A stretch of DNA of 34,777 nt. It comes from Bacteroidales bacterium. GTDB lineage: Bacteria > Bacteroidota > Bacteroidia > Bacteroidales > ML635J-15. A program made the position numbers and the translations under genes. Location of the stretch: positions 1 through 34,777 of the forward strand of contig JALOAQ010000013.1 of NCBI GenBank assembly GCA_023228725.1, read 5' to 3'. Shown piece by piece: positions 17,393 to 26,960 of this stretch (position 1 is its first letter; each line of letters opens with the position of its first letter). The notes under the pieces were generated by a model. The model ran no database searches and was not told the origin of the DNA. It worked only from the letters and a program-made list of their open reading frames with translations.

Positions 17393-17400
17393 AAAAAAAT

Positions 17401-17416
17401 TATTTTTGCAAAACTA
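17401..17416. promoter_or_regulatory. Back-to-back divergent -7 boxes
   Basis: Plus-strand TATTTTTG (17401-17408) directly abuts minus-strand TAGTTTTG (plus positions 17409-17416). The minus box is well placed for the transporter gene, whose ATG is at 17392. The plus box would give the amidase gene a leader of about 80 bases. The two start sites would compete for RNA polymerase. Promoter function is inferred from consensus only. Confidence 0.45.
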
Positions 17417-17494
17417 AAAAAAAAATGATGAAAATTTGTTTTTAAAGGTTTTTTGCTGTAAATTGCACTTTGTTGTTATTCTTAAATTAGAATT

Positions 17495-20400
17495 ATGAGG
17501 AAAGTTTTTACATTTTTATTTAGTTCACTGTGCTTTATAGCTTTTGGACAAGTCGATCTTACTGAAATAGAAACTTATTTTAGTAAAGATGCCAGTATTT
17601 ATACATATAAAATTAATTCAGAAATTATTCAGGATAAAAATGGAGGTTTTGGCTTTTGTTTAAAAACTCCTGAAGAATTTACTTCTTTTGGTATTGGTTG
17701 GACGGCCAGTACAGAAAATTATCCTGCCGGTTTATTTGATATTGTTTACAAAGTTCACAAACCAAACAAAGGCTGGACAAATTGGGATATTGATGATGGT
17801 TCAACAAAACCAAATGAAACAAAATCAGGATATTATAAAACTAATCTTTTGTTTGGAATGGATGAAAGAGAGCACGACTCAATTGAGTTTTACATTCACC
17901 CACCAGAAGGAGAAACTATTAATGAAATTTATTTGATTTTATTAAATATTCAAGCAACAAGCATTACTGATTCTGAAAACACAAAATCAGGAGCAAAAGC
18001 CTGCCCTGAATTTCCCGAAATACTAACTCGAACGAGTTGGTGCAACGGCGTTTCTGCTTGCCTCAATCCGAGCTATACAGTTACATATAGAAATCCAACA
18101 CATACAGTAATTCATCACGGAGCAAGTCCAACTTCCTACACTGATGGAGCAAGCGTGGTTAGAAGCTATTGGAATTATCATGTAAACACTAATGGTTGGT
18201 CAGATATAGGATATAATTATCTTTTTGACAAATACGGAAATTTCTTTCTTGGCAGACATAATCCAAATTTTCCAAATCAAGATGTGCATGCAGCTCATGC
18301 GGGAGCATCAAATCCATATTCAATAGGTTTAAATTTTTTAGGAGACTCAGATTCGCCCGGCACTGCTCCTACAAATCCCCAATTAGACAAATGCAAAGAA
18401 TTTTTAGCATGGTGGTATGACTATAGAGGATTTGACCCAACAAGTTCGGCAAATATTATTAAACAAAGTGATAGTAATCCTTCTTATTTACCAAGAATTT
18501 GTGGACATAGAGATGTAAATCCAGGTGGAACTTCTTGCCCTGGAAACACTTTGTATGCACTTTTACCTTCGCTTAGAACTGGCACAAAACAAATTATAGA
18601 TATGTGCAATGGCAGTATCGACACAGAAGCTCCAACAACAGAAATTCAAACTCAAAGAGATTGGTATAATTCAGATTTTGAAATAAATTTTACAGACCAA
18701 GATAATGAAGGCGGTTCGGGTGTAAATTACAGTTTTTATCAAGTAATGGATTTTGACGGCACAGAATGGAGAGCAAATAAAAATCGTGGTTTTTTTAATG
18801 ATAATTTTGACGAACAGATACACAACGATTGGACAAGTTTCTCTGGTGATTGGTCTATAAATGAAAATCATTTAATACAAACAGAACAAACTAGCACTAA
18901 TACTAATCTTTACACTTTTGTAAATCAAGAACAAGGCGAAACTTATTTGTATCATTGGCATCAAAAAATTTCAGGTTCTGGAAATAACCGCAGGTCAGGA
19001 ATGCACTTTTATTGTAGCGAGCCCGAGGCAAGTGGAAGGCAAACTTCTTATATGATTTATTTAAGGATTGAAGGTAGTACAGCCGAAATTTATAAATATA
19101 ATAACAACTCTTACGAAACAGCTAATGGAGGCTTTTTCCACTCTTCTCCTTATAATTTTCAAGCAAATGTATGGTATGACGTAAAAACCATATTTAATAC
19201 AAGTACTGGAAAAATCTCATTATATATTAATGATGAGTTTATTACTTCAAAAATAGATTCTAACCCATTTAGCTCAGGGAATTCTATCTCTTTACGAACA
19301 GGACAATGTATTACAGAATATAATGATTTGAAAATTTACAAAGCCAGAACTGAGAACGAAATTATTAAAGTTCAAGCAAATCAAGATGCAGAAATTCGTT
19401 ATCAAAGTTCTAACCACGAGCAAGAAGCCGGAAGGATAAGAACTGTAATAATTGACAATGCAGATAATTGGTCAGAATCTGTTTCAAAAAATATTTTTAC
19501 TGATTTTGAAAATCCTGAAAATGATATTGATATTAATGGCAATTGGCAGACTGAGGATTTCAATGCCTATTTTTCTGATAATGACCAACTTAGCGGAATA
19601 GAAAAAGGATTTTTCAATGTTTCGGACTTTGACGGTACAAAATGGACAGCAAATAAAAACAAAGGGCATTTTTTCGATGATTTTAATGCAGGATTAAGTG
19701 AAGATTGGACAAATCAAGTTGGAACTTGGTCGGTTAATTCAGGAGTTTTAATTCAAAATGATGAAAACCAAGGAAATTCTAACCTATACGCTTATTTAAA
19801 ACAAGATTTATCAAATAAATATTTATATGAATTTGATTTAAAAATTGAAGGAAATAATGAAAATAAAAGAGCAGGTTTTCACTATTTTAGCGATGAGCCA
19901 GAATTAGAAAACAGAGGTAATGGATATTTTATTTGGTTTAGACTAAAATCGCAAGAATTAGAATTTTACAAAGTTACAGATGATATATTTTCTTTAAAAA
20001 AGATTTATAAAATAAATTTTGACGCAGAAACATGGTATAATATTAAACTTATTTACGACAGAGTAAACGGCGAAACTTTTGTATATCAAGACAATAAATT
20101 AATTGGGGAATATAAAGATACTGAGGCTTATTTTACAGGAACTCACGTTTCTTTTCGTAGTGGAAATTCAATAATGTCGGTTGATAATTTCAGAACTTTT
20201 CGTTCAAGATATTCAAATCTAGACACAGAAATTTTATGTAATTCCTTAGATGGAGATTTAAGATATTCAAATCCTAATCCTGAAACTGCTGCTGCAAGAA
20301 TTAGCTCAATTTGCATGGATTCTGCAAAAAACATTTCTTTAATTACTACAAAAAATATTAATATCGATTTTACTAAACCCACAAATATTTTAAGTGTTAA

Positions 20401-21391
20401 TGATGGACTTGGACAAGATTTAGATATTAGCTCCGACACAGAAAATTTATCTGGTAACTGGTCGGAAAGCCAAGACCCAAATTCCGGAATAAGTGCTTAT
20501 TTTTATGCAATTGGTACAAGTATAGGTGGAACAGATTATTTAAACTGGACAAATAATGGACTTTCTACAAACTTTACAATCACAAACGCAAATTTAGAAC
20601 TTGGTCAAAGCTATTACATTTCGGTAAAATCACAAAATGGAGCTGGTTTATATTCTGATATAAGCAATTCAGATGGAGTTCTAATAATTCAAAATATTTC
20701 TTGTCCTGATAATTTTGAAATTTGCTCAAATGCCGGCGAACTTATATTAGAAGGAGCAACTCCAAATGGCGGGGTGTATTCAGGAAATGCCGTTGTTAAT
20801 AATATTTTTTATCCTGAAAATGCAAATTTGGGAATAAATAATATTAGCTACTCCTATGAAAATGAGGAATGTAGTTTTGAAATTTTTGTAAAACAAGCAC
20901 CGGAAGTTATTTGTCCTAATGATATTAATTTAGAAACTAACTCTTCTCCTTATCCACTTATCGGAGCCGAACCTGAAGGCGGAAATTATTATTTGAATGA
21001 TAATCAAATTTCATATATTAATCCTGCAAATTACGAAATTGGGGAATATACAATTGTTTACACATATCTTGACCCGTCGACTCAGTGTTCTGCTTCATGT
21101 TATTTTAGCTTAACAATTAGTCCTTACTCAAATTTACTTGATAATACAAGTTTAGAGTTTGACATATATCCAAATCCAAATTCTGGTGAGTTTACAATAA
21201 TTTTACAAAAAAATGAAGAAAATTGTAATTTGCAAATATTAAATATTCACTCACAAGTTATTGAAGAAAAACAAATAAAATCAAATGAAGATAAGATAAA
21301 ATTTAACTTGTCTAAGTTTGCAGCTGGAGTTTATTTTGTAAAGCTTACTAATTCACAAACAAATTTAATCAAAAAAATATTAATCGAATAA
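17495..21391 (+). CDS. T9SS-secreted peptidoglycan amidase with duplicated beta modules
   Basis: The 1298-residue protein has a signal peptide (MRKVFTFLFSSLCFIAFGQ) and a PGRP/Amidase_2-type domain (about 195-365). Candidate zinc ligands and catalytic residues are in TVIHHGAS (H207/H208), VHAAHAG (H265/H268) and CGHRDVNPGGTSCPG (H338, C348). N-acetylmuramoyl-L-alanine amidases of this fold cut the peptide from the glycan. Two tandem copies of a roughly 290-residue module follow (380-673 and 674-961), each with a FDGTxWxANKNxG motif and a laminin-G/concanavalin-like core. Next come an FN3-like domain (962-1068) and two Cys-Pro-rich adhesin-type repeats. The end (from 1215; IYPNPNSGEFTI, AAGVYFVKL) is a type A T9SS sorting signal. 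An extracellular or surface-bound wall-cutting enzyme is likely. Confidence 0.9.
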   Translation: MRKVFTFLFSSLCFIAFGQVDLTEIETYFSKDASIYTYKINSEIIQDKNGGFGFCLKTPEEFTSFGIGWTASTENYPAGLFDIVYKVHKPNKGWTNWDIDDGSTKPNETKSGYYKTNLLFGMDEREHDSIEFYIHPPEGETINEIYLILLNIQATSITDSENTKSGAKACPEFPEILTRTSWCNGVSACLNPSYTVTYRNPTHTVIHHGASPTSYTDGASVVRSYWNYHVNTNGWSDIGYNYLFDKYGNFFLGRHNPNFPNQDVHAAHAGASNPYSIGLNFLGDSDSPGTAPTNPQLDKCKEFLAWWYDYRGFDPTSSANIIKQSDSNPSYLPRICGHRDVNPGGTSCPGNTLYALLPSLRTGTKQIIDMCNGSIDTEAPTTEIQTQRDWYNSDFEINFTDQDNEGGSGVNYSFYQVMDFDGTEWRANKNRGFFNDNFDEQIHNDWTSFSGDWSINENHLIQTEQTSTNTNLYTFVNQEQGETYLYHWHQKISGSGNNRRSGMHFYCSEPEASGRQTSYMIYLRIEGSTAEIYKYNNNSYETANGGFFHSSPYNFQANVWYDVKTIFNTSTGKISLYINDEFITSKIDSNPFSSGNSISLRTGQCITEYNDLKIYKARTENEIIKVQANQDAEIRYQSSNHEQEAGRIRTVIIDNADNWSESVSKNIFTDFENPENDIDINGNWQTEDFNAYFSDNDQLSGIEKGFFNVSDFDGTKWTANKNKGHFFDDFNAGLSEDWTNQVGTWSVNSGVLIQNDENQGNSNLYAYLKQDLSNKYLYEFDLKIEGNNENKRAGFHYFSDEPELENRGNGYFIWFRLKSQELEFYKVTDDIFSLKKIYKINFDAETWYNIKLIYDRVNGETFVYQDNKLIGEYKDTEAYFTGTHVSFRSGNSIMSVDNFRTFRSRYSNLDTEILCNSLDGDLRYSNPNPETAAARISSICMDSAKNISLITTKNINIDFTKPTNILSVNDGLGQDLDISSDTENLSGNWSESQDPNSGISAYFYAIGTSIGGTDYLNWTNNGLSTNFTITNANLELGQSYYISVKSQNGAGLYSDISNSDGVLIIQNISCPDNFEICSNAGELILEGATPNGGVYSGNAVVNNIFYPENANLGINNISYSYENEECSFEIFVKQAPEVICPNDINLETNSSPYPLIGAEPEGGNYYLNDNQISYINPANYEIGEYTIVYTYLDPSTQCSASCYFSLTISPYSNLLDNTSLEFDIYPNPNSGEFTIILQKNEENCNLQILNIHSQVIEEKQIKSNEDKIKFNLSKFAAGVYFVKLTNSQTNLIKKILIE
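18632..20377 (+). repeat. Two tandem copies of a roughly 290-residue module inside the amidase gene
   Basis: Residues 380-673 and 674-961 align along their length: WYNSDFEINFTD with WQTEDFNAYFSD, DFDGTEWRANKNRG with DFDGTKWTANKNKG, DDF/DNF followed by WTS or WTN, then GxHFYCSEPE with GFHYFSDEPE, and a closing LRTG or FRSG. Nucleotide similarity is still visible in the FDGT region (near 18753 and 19630) but is otherwise diverged, so this is an old internal duplication. Confidence 0.85.
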
Positions 21392-21445
21392 AACACAAAA
21401 AATGAAATTTTTACAAATATTTTTTTATAATTCATTAAGTTTTTT

Positions 21446-21453
21446 TACATTTG
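21446..21453 (+). promoter_or_regulatory. Putative -7 box for the adhesin/SprF cassette
   Basis: TACATTTG fully matches TAnnTTTG and lies 33 bases before the ATG at 21487. An in-frame TTG at 21451 lies within this box and is therefore unlikely to be the start. Confidence 0.5.
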
Positions 21454-21486
21454 TCAGGATTTATTTTTCAAATTAAGCAATTTTTT

Positions 21487-22005
21487 ATGAATAAATTATT
21501 AATAAGTATATTTTTTATTTTTAGTTCGGCAATAATTTTTGCACAAACTGATGATTTAGAAATTTTTGTGCAAGAACAAAACGCTAAATTAGAATATAAT
21601 TCAAATAAGTTAGTTACAGCTCCAAATACAAATGTAAAACTAATTCCACCTGAACATTTTGAACCTGATGAAAGCATAAATGGATTTGTTCACAAAGGCT
21701 CGGCAGCAACAATACAAGTTATAGAAGTTGAGGGAATATCTTTTAGAAATATTTCAGCTTCAATGACAGAAGAATATATTGAATCTCAAAACTATAGATT
21801 TAAAGAAAAAATAAATTTACAAACAGCCACTAGTCAAGATGCAGTAATATTTTTTGTAGAGTTTGTTAGTGGAGACATGATTTATGAAAGAGCTATGTTT
21901 TTCACTGGCGAAGAAAACACTATTTGGGTAAACTCTAATTATCCGTTAAATATGAAAAAACTTTTATTTCCTGCTATAGAAGCTTGCTTAATTTCAATTG
22001 AATAA
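21487..22005 (+). CDS. Small exported protein of unknown function, first gene of the adhesin cassette
   Basis: This 172-residue protein has a clear signal peptide (MNKLLISIFFIFSSAIIFAQ). The mature part has NVKLIPPEHFEPDESINGF, then GSAATIQVIEVEG and a later ERAMFFTGEE. The alternation of strands and the PPEHF opening are reminiscent of the PsbP/DcrB-like (Mog1) fold, but I cannot assign it to a family. There is no lipobox and no T9SS signal, so it should stay in the periplasm. It starts after its own -7 box, and its stop is separated by 1 base from the ATG of the SprB-repeat adhesin, so it probably helps that protein's biogenesis (inference). Confidence 0.75.
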   Translation: MNKLLISIFFIFSSAIIFAQTDDLEIFVQEQNAKLEYNSNKLVTAPNTNVKLIPPEHFEPDESINGFVHKGSAATIQVIEVEGISFRNISASMTEEYIESQNYRFKEKINLQTATSQDAVIFFVEFVSGDMIYERAMFFTGEENTIWVNSNYPLNMKKLLFPAIEACLISIE

Positions 22006-22006
22006 T

Positions 22007-25000
22007 ATGAAGTATTTTATAAAAATATTATATTTATTTTCACTATTAGCTTTTGGCTTAAACACATTTGGGCAAAACAATACTTTGCAACACGAGATGT
22101 ATTATTATTCTCACGACCAAAATATGTGGGGACCTGATGATGCTTATGGAATAGATGTAAACCACACATTTTTTGATGTTGATATTAACGAAAATTGGGG
22201 TTTTTCTCAAATTTCCGAATTTTTAGGCCAACAATTTGGTGTTGGAATGAATGTTGGTATTATTGCTTTATTGCGTTCTACTTTTGAAGCCCACGGTTTT
22301 TATACAGGTAGTTTTAGTTTAGATTACCCCATAAAAACCACTTTAGATTTTCCTGAAGATTTTAGTTTTAATTATGGTGGACCTGCGACAATTCATACAT
22401 CTTATGAAGTAACTGATGATTGGTCTTTAGAAACATCTTTCCCGCCGGTTGGGGTAATTACTTTGGATTTTGAGTATGAATTTAATCCGTTTATGAATAT
22501 TGTTGTTTGCGTATTTTCTTGCGACACAATATATTTAATTCCACCAAGCGTTTCAATCCCACATACTTTGGATACTTTATTTCATATAAATGGTGAAACT
22601 CAATATTGTGTTTATCCTTGTTATGTAGGCGATCAATTTGCTTTTTGCCACGATTATGAATTACCTGTTGATGTAAGTTTTACCGACCTTGTAGGTTTTG
22701 TTTTTGAAGCGCATGTAGATTTGCCATTTGTCGAAACCGAAGATTATATAGAACCGATAACAAATTGCTTGATTGCAAAAGGTGAAGATCCATATATGTT
22801 AGTAGAACTTGATGTTCTCGGTTTTTTATATGTTATGGCTGGCTATATTCCCGAACCCGAAGGACCACAAATACAACAAGCAATAGCTTTTTTAAATGAC
22901 ACTATCCAGTATCCTATAAATACTCCATTAGGGGATATAATTTTTCAAATTGAATATTCTTTACTAAGCGTTTATTTAAATATTACCAACACTTTACACC
23001 AAGATATTTATTTTTGCCCTACAATTTGGTTAACTTTGGATTTTCCTGTTGAAATGCCTTATGTAGTTACTGATCCACAAAATGCAAATGCAGAAGTAGA
23101 AAGTGGTTTTGGCGACACAATTACAATGGCTGTTGGAAACGACCTTACAATAACCTATCCTTGTCATGACTGGGATTCTATGTATGTTGGTGTAAAATAT
23201 AATATTCAGCCCACTATTCGAAATCACACTTGGGACAGCATTGCGTTTTCTTTTGTAATAGAAGCACTTAGAGCATCAATTTCTATAATAACTCCATTCA
23301 AATCTCAAATAGCAGGAGATATTATTCCAAGTTTCGAACTTCCAACTGATTCTGAAAAACCAATAATTTCTGAACAAATTTTTATGGGAGAATATTACCA
23401 AGACGAAGATTTTGTTCAAGGTTTAGAAAAAGATATTGGACCTTGGGATATAGGACCGCTTTTTGAGTGGACAATAAGTTTAGGCTACGTACCCGTTTCT
23501 TGGTTTGATCAAACTTGGGAATTAATGCATTTTGAAGAAGACATTGTTTTTCCCGGAACTTACATACGCCCCTACGATAAATCCGAAGTAAATTCACTAC
23601 TTTACACAGAACAAGCTTTTTGTTATGGCGAGTCTTATGGATATATTTATGCAGAAGCACAAAATGGAGTTGCTCCTTATGATTTCCAATGGTCAACAGG
23701 TCAACTAACACAAAACTCTTTTGTTGATACAGATAGTATTTATGGTATTCCCGGATATTATACAATTACAGTAACTGACGCACAAAACTGTAAAAGCTAT
23801 GATTCTATTGCTGTAGCAGTAAATCCACCAATTATTCATCATTTAACTGCAAATGATTTGAATTGCTACGGATTTTACACAGGAAGCATAAATACCGAAG
23901 TTACCGGAGGAACATTTCCATACTTTTTTGAATGGTCAAATGGTAGTAATCAACAAAACCCAACAGATTTAACATCAGGCTGGTATTATGTAACAATTTC
24001 AGATTTTAGAAATTGTTTTGCTACGGATTCTATTTTTATAAATCAGCCAGCTTCCCCAGTTACAATAGATTATGTTAAAACAGATTTACCTTGCCACGGA
24101 ACAGATTATGGGTCTATTGACATTAGCCTGTCAGGTGCTAGTCCGCCTTATACTGTTTTATGGAGCAGTGGACAAACCTATCAAGATTTACATAACTTAA
24201 ATGCAGGAACTTACACTATAACAGTTACTGATGCAAATAATTGTGCTTGGTCAGAAAGCATTACTATTATAGAGCCAGATACATTAATTGCAAATATAAA
24301 TTCTTCAAATATACCTTGTTTTGGTTTAGATAATGGAAGTTTAAATGTCCAAGCTATTGGCGGAACCCAACCATACACTTATCACTGGTTTCATGATGCG
24401 AATCAAACTTCACATATTATTACTGACATGCACCCAGGATATTATTTTGTTTCTGTTGTTGATGCTAATGGTTGTGCTGACACGGCAAGTACATATATTA
24501 CTCAACCAAACGAATTAATCCTTACTGAATTAATTCACAATGTAAGTTGCAAAGGCGGACACGATGCATATATTATTGTTACACCAAGCGGTGGAGTGCC
24601 ATATTATAATATTGAATGGAGCAATGGATATTTTTCTGATTCAATTGGTAATTTGCCAATTGGTAATTACACTATTACTGTAAGCGATCAAAATGGCTGT
24701 AAAAACACTCAAACTTACACAATTACAGAACCACCAAACTATTTAAGTTCTTATTTTTCAGAAATCAATAATGTAAGTTGTTTTGGTTTTTATGATGCAA
24801 ATTCAAATGTAGTCCCAACGGGTGGCACATCGCCTTATACAGTTTATTGGGAAGAAGGTGTTGAACAAAATAATTTTATTGGCACAGGTATGCCTGCAAA
24901 TACTTTTTTCAATATCACGGTTGTTGATGCAAATAATTGTGAATATTTTGATAGTATAAAATTCACTCAACCAGCAATTTTAAAATTAAATGGAAATACA

Positions 25001-25918
25001 GACCCAGTAGAATGTGGATATAATGCAGGTGCAGGAACAGTAATAGCAGATGGAGGCACAGCACCTTACTCATATTTATGGCAAAATAATGAAACAACAC
25101 AAACTGCAACAGATTTATCTTATGGCTTAAATCAAGTTGTGGTTAAAGATGCCAATAATTGCATAGACAGTTTAAATTTATTTGTTGATAAAACAGGAAA
25201 AATATATGGCGACTTTGAACTTATTGAACCTAATTTATGTTTTGGAGACAGCATAGCAATTGCAATTGCAAAATTTGAAAAAGGAAAACAGCCTATTCAG
25301 TTTATCTGGTCAACTGGTCAGCTTGGAGATACTGCAAAAGATTTAGCAGCCGGAGAATATTTTGTCTTTGTAAGCGATAAATACAATTGCACAGATACAA
25401 TAAAAGTTATTATTTCAGAACCTGATTCACTTCAAGCAAATTTTAAACTAATTCCACCTTCTTGTTCGGGAATATATGATGGAGCAATAGAAGTTAAACC
25501 TACAGGTGGCACTCCCGAATACTCAATTCTTTGGGGAAATAATTCCGAAGAAAATAAAATTTCTGAACTAAGAGAGGGAAGTTATTATATAAGTATCACT
25601 GATTCAAACAATTGCATATATATTTACGAAATAGATTTAGTAGAAGCAAATTATTGCATAGCTATTTATAATACTATTACACCAAATGGTGATGGGGTAA
25701 ATGATACTTGGGTAATTGAAAATATTGACAAATTCCCAAGAAATGAGATTTGGATATACAATAGAATTGGAAACTTGGTTTTTTCTACTGAAAATTACCA
25801 AAACGATTGGGCAGGAACTTATAAAGGTAAAAACTTGCCTGAAGGAACTTATTATTATATTATAGATTTAGGAGAAGGCAAAGAAGCCTTTAAAGGTCAT
25901 ATTACAATAATTAGGTAA
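22007..25918 (+). CDS. SprB-repeat surface adhesin with type B T9SS signal
   Basis: The 1303-residue protein starts at ATG 22007; an in-frame TTG 9 bases earlier overlaps the previous stop. A signal peptide (MKYFIKILYLFSLLAFGLNT, then FGQ) leads into about 500 residues that I do not recognise. Nine SprB-type repeats of about 75 residues follow (about 532-1216), with the pattern Cys-x-Gly, GGTxPYTxxWSNG, LxAGxYTITVTDxNxC. The last 87 residues are the gliding motility-associated (type B) T9SS signal: NTITPNGDGVNDTW, IYNRIGNLVFS, LPEGTYYYIIDLG, KGHITIIR. SprB is a mobile gliding adhesin, and relatives act in attachment. The downstream PorP/SprF gene starts 1 base later, the typical partner arrangement for type B cargo. 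Confidence 0.92.
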   Translation: MKYFIKILYLFSLLAFGLNTFGQNNTLQHEMYYYSHDQNMWGPDDAYGIDVNHTFFDVDINENWGFSQISEFLGQQFGVGMNVGIIALLRSTFEAHGFYTGSFSLDYPIKTTLDFPEDFSFNYGGPATIHTSYEVTDDWSLETSFPPVGVITLDFEYEFNPFMNIVVCVFSCDTIYLIPPSVSIPHTLDTLFHINGETQYCVYPCYVGDQFAFCHDYELPVDVSFTDLVGFVFEAHVDLPFVETEDYIEPITNCLIAKGEDPYMLVELDVLGFLYVMAGYIPEPEGPQIQQAIAFLNDTIQYPINTPLGDIIFQIEYSLLSVYLNITNTLHQDIYFCPTIWLTLDFPVEMPYVVTDPQNANAEVESGFGDTITMAVGNDLTITYPCHDWDSMYVGVKYNIQPTIRNHTWDSIAFSFVIEALRASISIITPFKSQIAGDIIPSFELPTDSEKPIISEQIFMGEYYQDEDFVQGLEKDIGPWDIGPLFEWTISLGYVPVSWFDQTWELMHFEEDIVFPGTYIRPYDKSEVNSLLYTEQAFCYGESYGYIYAEAQNGVAPYDFQWSTGQLTQNSFVDTDSIYGIPGYYTITVTDAQNCKSYDSIAVAVNPPIIHHLTANDLNCYGFYTGSINTEVTGGTFPYFFEWSNGSNQQNPTDLTSGWYYVTISDFRNCFATDSIFINQPASPVTIDYVKTDLPCHGTDYGSIDISLSGASPPYTVLWSSGQTYQDLHNLNAGTYTITVTDANNCAWSESITIIEPDTLIANINSSNIPCFGLDNGSLNVQAIGGTQPYTYHWFHDANQTSHIITDMHPGYYFVSVVDANGCADTASTYITQPNELILTELIHNVSCKGGHDAYIIVTPSGGVPYYNIEWSNGYFSDSIGNLPIGNYTITVSDQNGCKNTQTYTITEPPNYLSSYFSEINNVSCFGFYDANSNVVPTGGTSPYTVYWEEGVEQNNFIGTGMPANTFFNITVVDANNCEYFDSIKFTQPAILKLNGNTDPVECGYNAGAGTVIADGGTAPYSYLWQNNETTQTATDLSYGLNQVVVKDANNCIDSLNLFVDKTGKIYGDFELIEPNLCFGDSIAIAIAKFEKGKQPIQFIWSTGQLGDTAKDLAAGEYFVFVSDKYNCTDTIKVIISEPDSLQANFKLIPPSCSGIYDGAIEVKPTGGTPEYSILWGNNSEENKISELREGSYYISITDSNNCIYIYEIDLVEANYCIAIYNTITPNGDGVNDTWVIENIDKFPRNEIWIYNRIGNLVFSTENYQNDWAGTYKGKNLPEGTYYYIIDLGEGKEAFKGHITIIR
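23600..25660 (+). repeat. Nine tandem SprB-type repeats
   Basis: About nine coding repeats of 220-230 bases encode units beginning with a Cys-x-Gly and ending in VTDxNxC plus a Pro-rich linker. They start near the codon for E535 and end just before NTITPNGDG. The copies are diverged in DNA sequence, so they are ancient rather than recently amplified; the last three are the least regular. Confidence 0.85.
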
Positions 25919-25919
25919 A

Positions 25920-26852
25920 ATGAAACTAAGAACTTTTGTAAATATATTTATTTTTCTTTTGATAATTAGCTTTAAATTATCTTCCCAACAAATTGGAAAT
26001 CATAGGAATTATGTATTTAATATTGCTAACCAAAACCCCGCAGCAATTTCAATTCAAGAAATTCCGGAGATTATTTTAAATCACAGAATTCAATGGCTTG
26101 GTTTTTCGGGTGCCCCCAAGATATCGTCAATTTATGGAAAATATTTATTTAGAGATGATATGGGTGCTTCTGCATTTTTAATAAACGATAAAATAGGGCT
26201 AAATCAAAAACTTGGTCTTAATCTTGGATATGCTTATATTATTAGAACTGATAATTTTAACATTAGTTTTGGTTTAGATTGGAGTTTTTCACAACTAAAA
26301 TTATTGTCAACACAAATTAGAGTTTATGAGGCTAATGATCAAGTTTTAAACTTAGAATCTGACGAAAAAATTTGGAAACCTGACGCAAATGCAGGAATTA
26401 TGATTAATGCTAATAATTATTTTGTTGGTTTTTCAGTTTTACAGCTATTCAAATCTAAATATAATTTTTTTGGTTCAACAAACGATATCCCCGGATTAAT
26501 TAGAGATGCCAGACATTTTTTTGTTACCGGAGCTTATCATTTAAACATAGAAAATTCTGCACATAGCTTTACGCCGATTTTAAATATGTATTTTACAAAA
26601 GCAAGTCCGTTTAAGTTTGATTTAATCGCAAACTACAGTTATGACAACACTTTTAGCGCATCGCTTGGCATTAGTAAATCAGATGCTATTGTATTTTCAG
26701 CAGGTTACAAATATGATAGATTTACCATAAATTATGCTTTTGATTTTGTGCTTTCAAGAATAAGAAATGTTAGTAGTGGGGCTCACGAAATTACTTTAGG
26801 AGTGTTTTTATTTAGTAATAAATCAAGCGAAATTTCTAACCCAATGTTTTAA
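25920..26852 (+). CDS. PorP/SprF-family outer-membrane protein, partner of the adhesin
   Basis: This 310-residue PorP/SprF-family protein has a signal peptide (MKLRTFVNIFIFLLIISFKL, cleaved near SSQQ), an N-terminal NQNPAAIS segment matching the family's YNPAxAG, and a barrel of alternating strands (LNLGYAYIIR, FGLDWSFSQLKLLS). SprF and PorP are needed for secretion or anchoring of T9SS cargo with a type B signal. The gene begins 1 base after the stop of the SprB-repeat adhesin, so the two are translated together and this protein likely handles that adhesin. It is more diverged from the family consensus than its neighbour at 26961. No terminator hairpin is seen after it. Confidence 0.88.
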   Translation: MKLRTFVNIFIFLLIISFKLSSQQIGNHRNYVFNIANQNPAAISIQEIPEIILNHRIQWLGFSGAPKISSIYGKYLFRDDMGASAFLINDKIGLNQKLGLNLGYAYIIRTDNFNISFGLDWSFSQLKLLSTQIRVYEANDQVLNLESDEKIWKPDANAGIMINANNYFVGFSVLQLFKSKYNFFGSTNDIPGLIRDARHFFVTGAYHLNIENSAHSFTPILNMYFTKASPFKFDLIANYSYDNTFSASLGISKSDAIVFSAGYKYDRFTINYAFDFVLSRIRNVSSGAHEITLGVFLFSNKSSEISNPMF

Positions 26853-26908
26853 TTTTAAAAAAAAATGAAAAAAAATGAAAAAATATTAAATTATTAAAAA
26901 ATATTGTA

Positions 26909-26916
26909 TATATTTG
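26909..26916 (+). promoter_or_regulatory. Putative -7 box for the second PorP/SprF gene
   Basis: TATATTTG matches TAnnTTTG 44 bases before the ATG at 26961, in a 108-base gap. It would let the second PorP/SprF gene be transcribed apart from the adhesin cassette. Confidence 0.5.
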
Positions 26917-26960
26917 TAAAAGTGTATATTGTTAATATAGCCAAATTTTAAACATTTGAT

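Noticed and set aside
21451..21486. Longer start of the 172-residue protein from a TTG
   Set aside because: It overlaps the -7 box TACATTTG, and the extra residues would sit in front of a clear signal peptide.
23382..23765. 127-codon minus-strand open frame inside the adhesin gene
   Set aside because: It is a shadow of the repeat-rich adhesin; its translation resembles no family and there is no promoter.
23600..25660. Regular repeats as a CRISPR array
   Set aside because: They are diverged coding repeats of about 225 bases inside one open frame, not short identical repeats with spacers.
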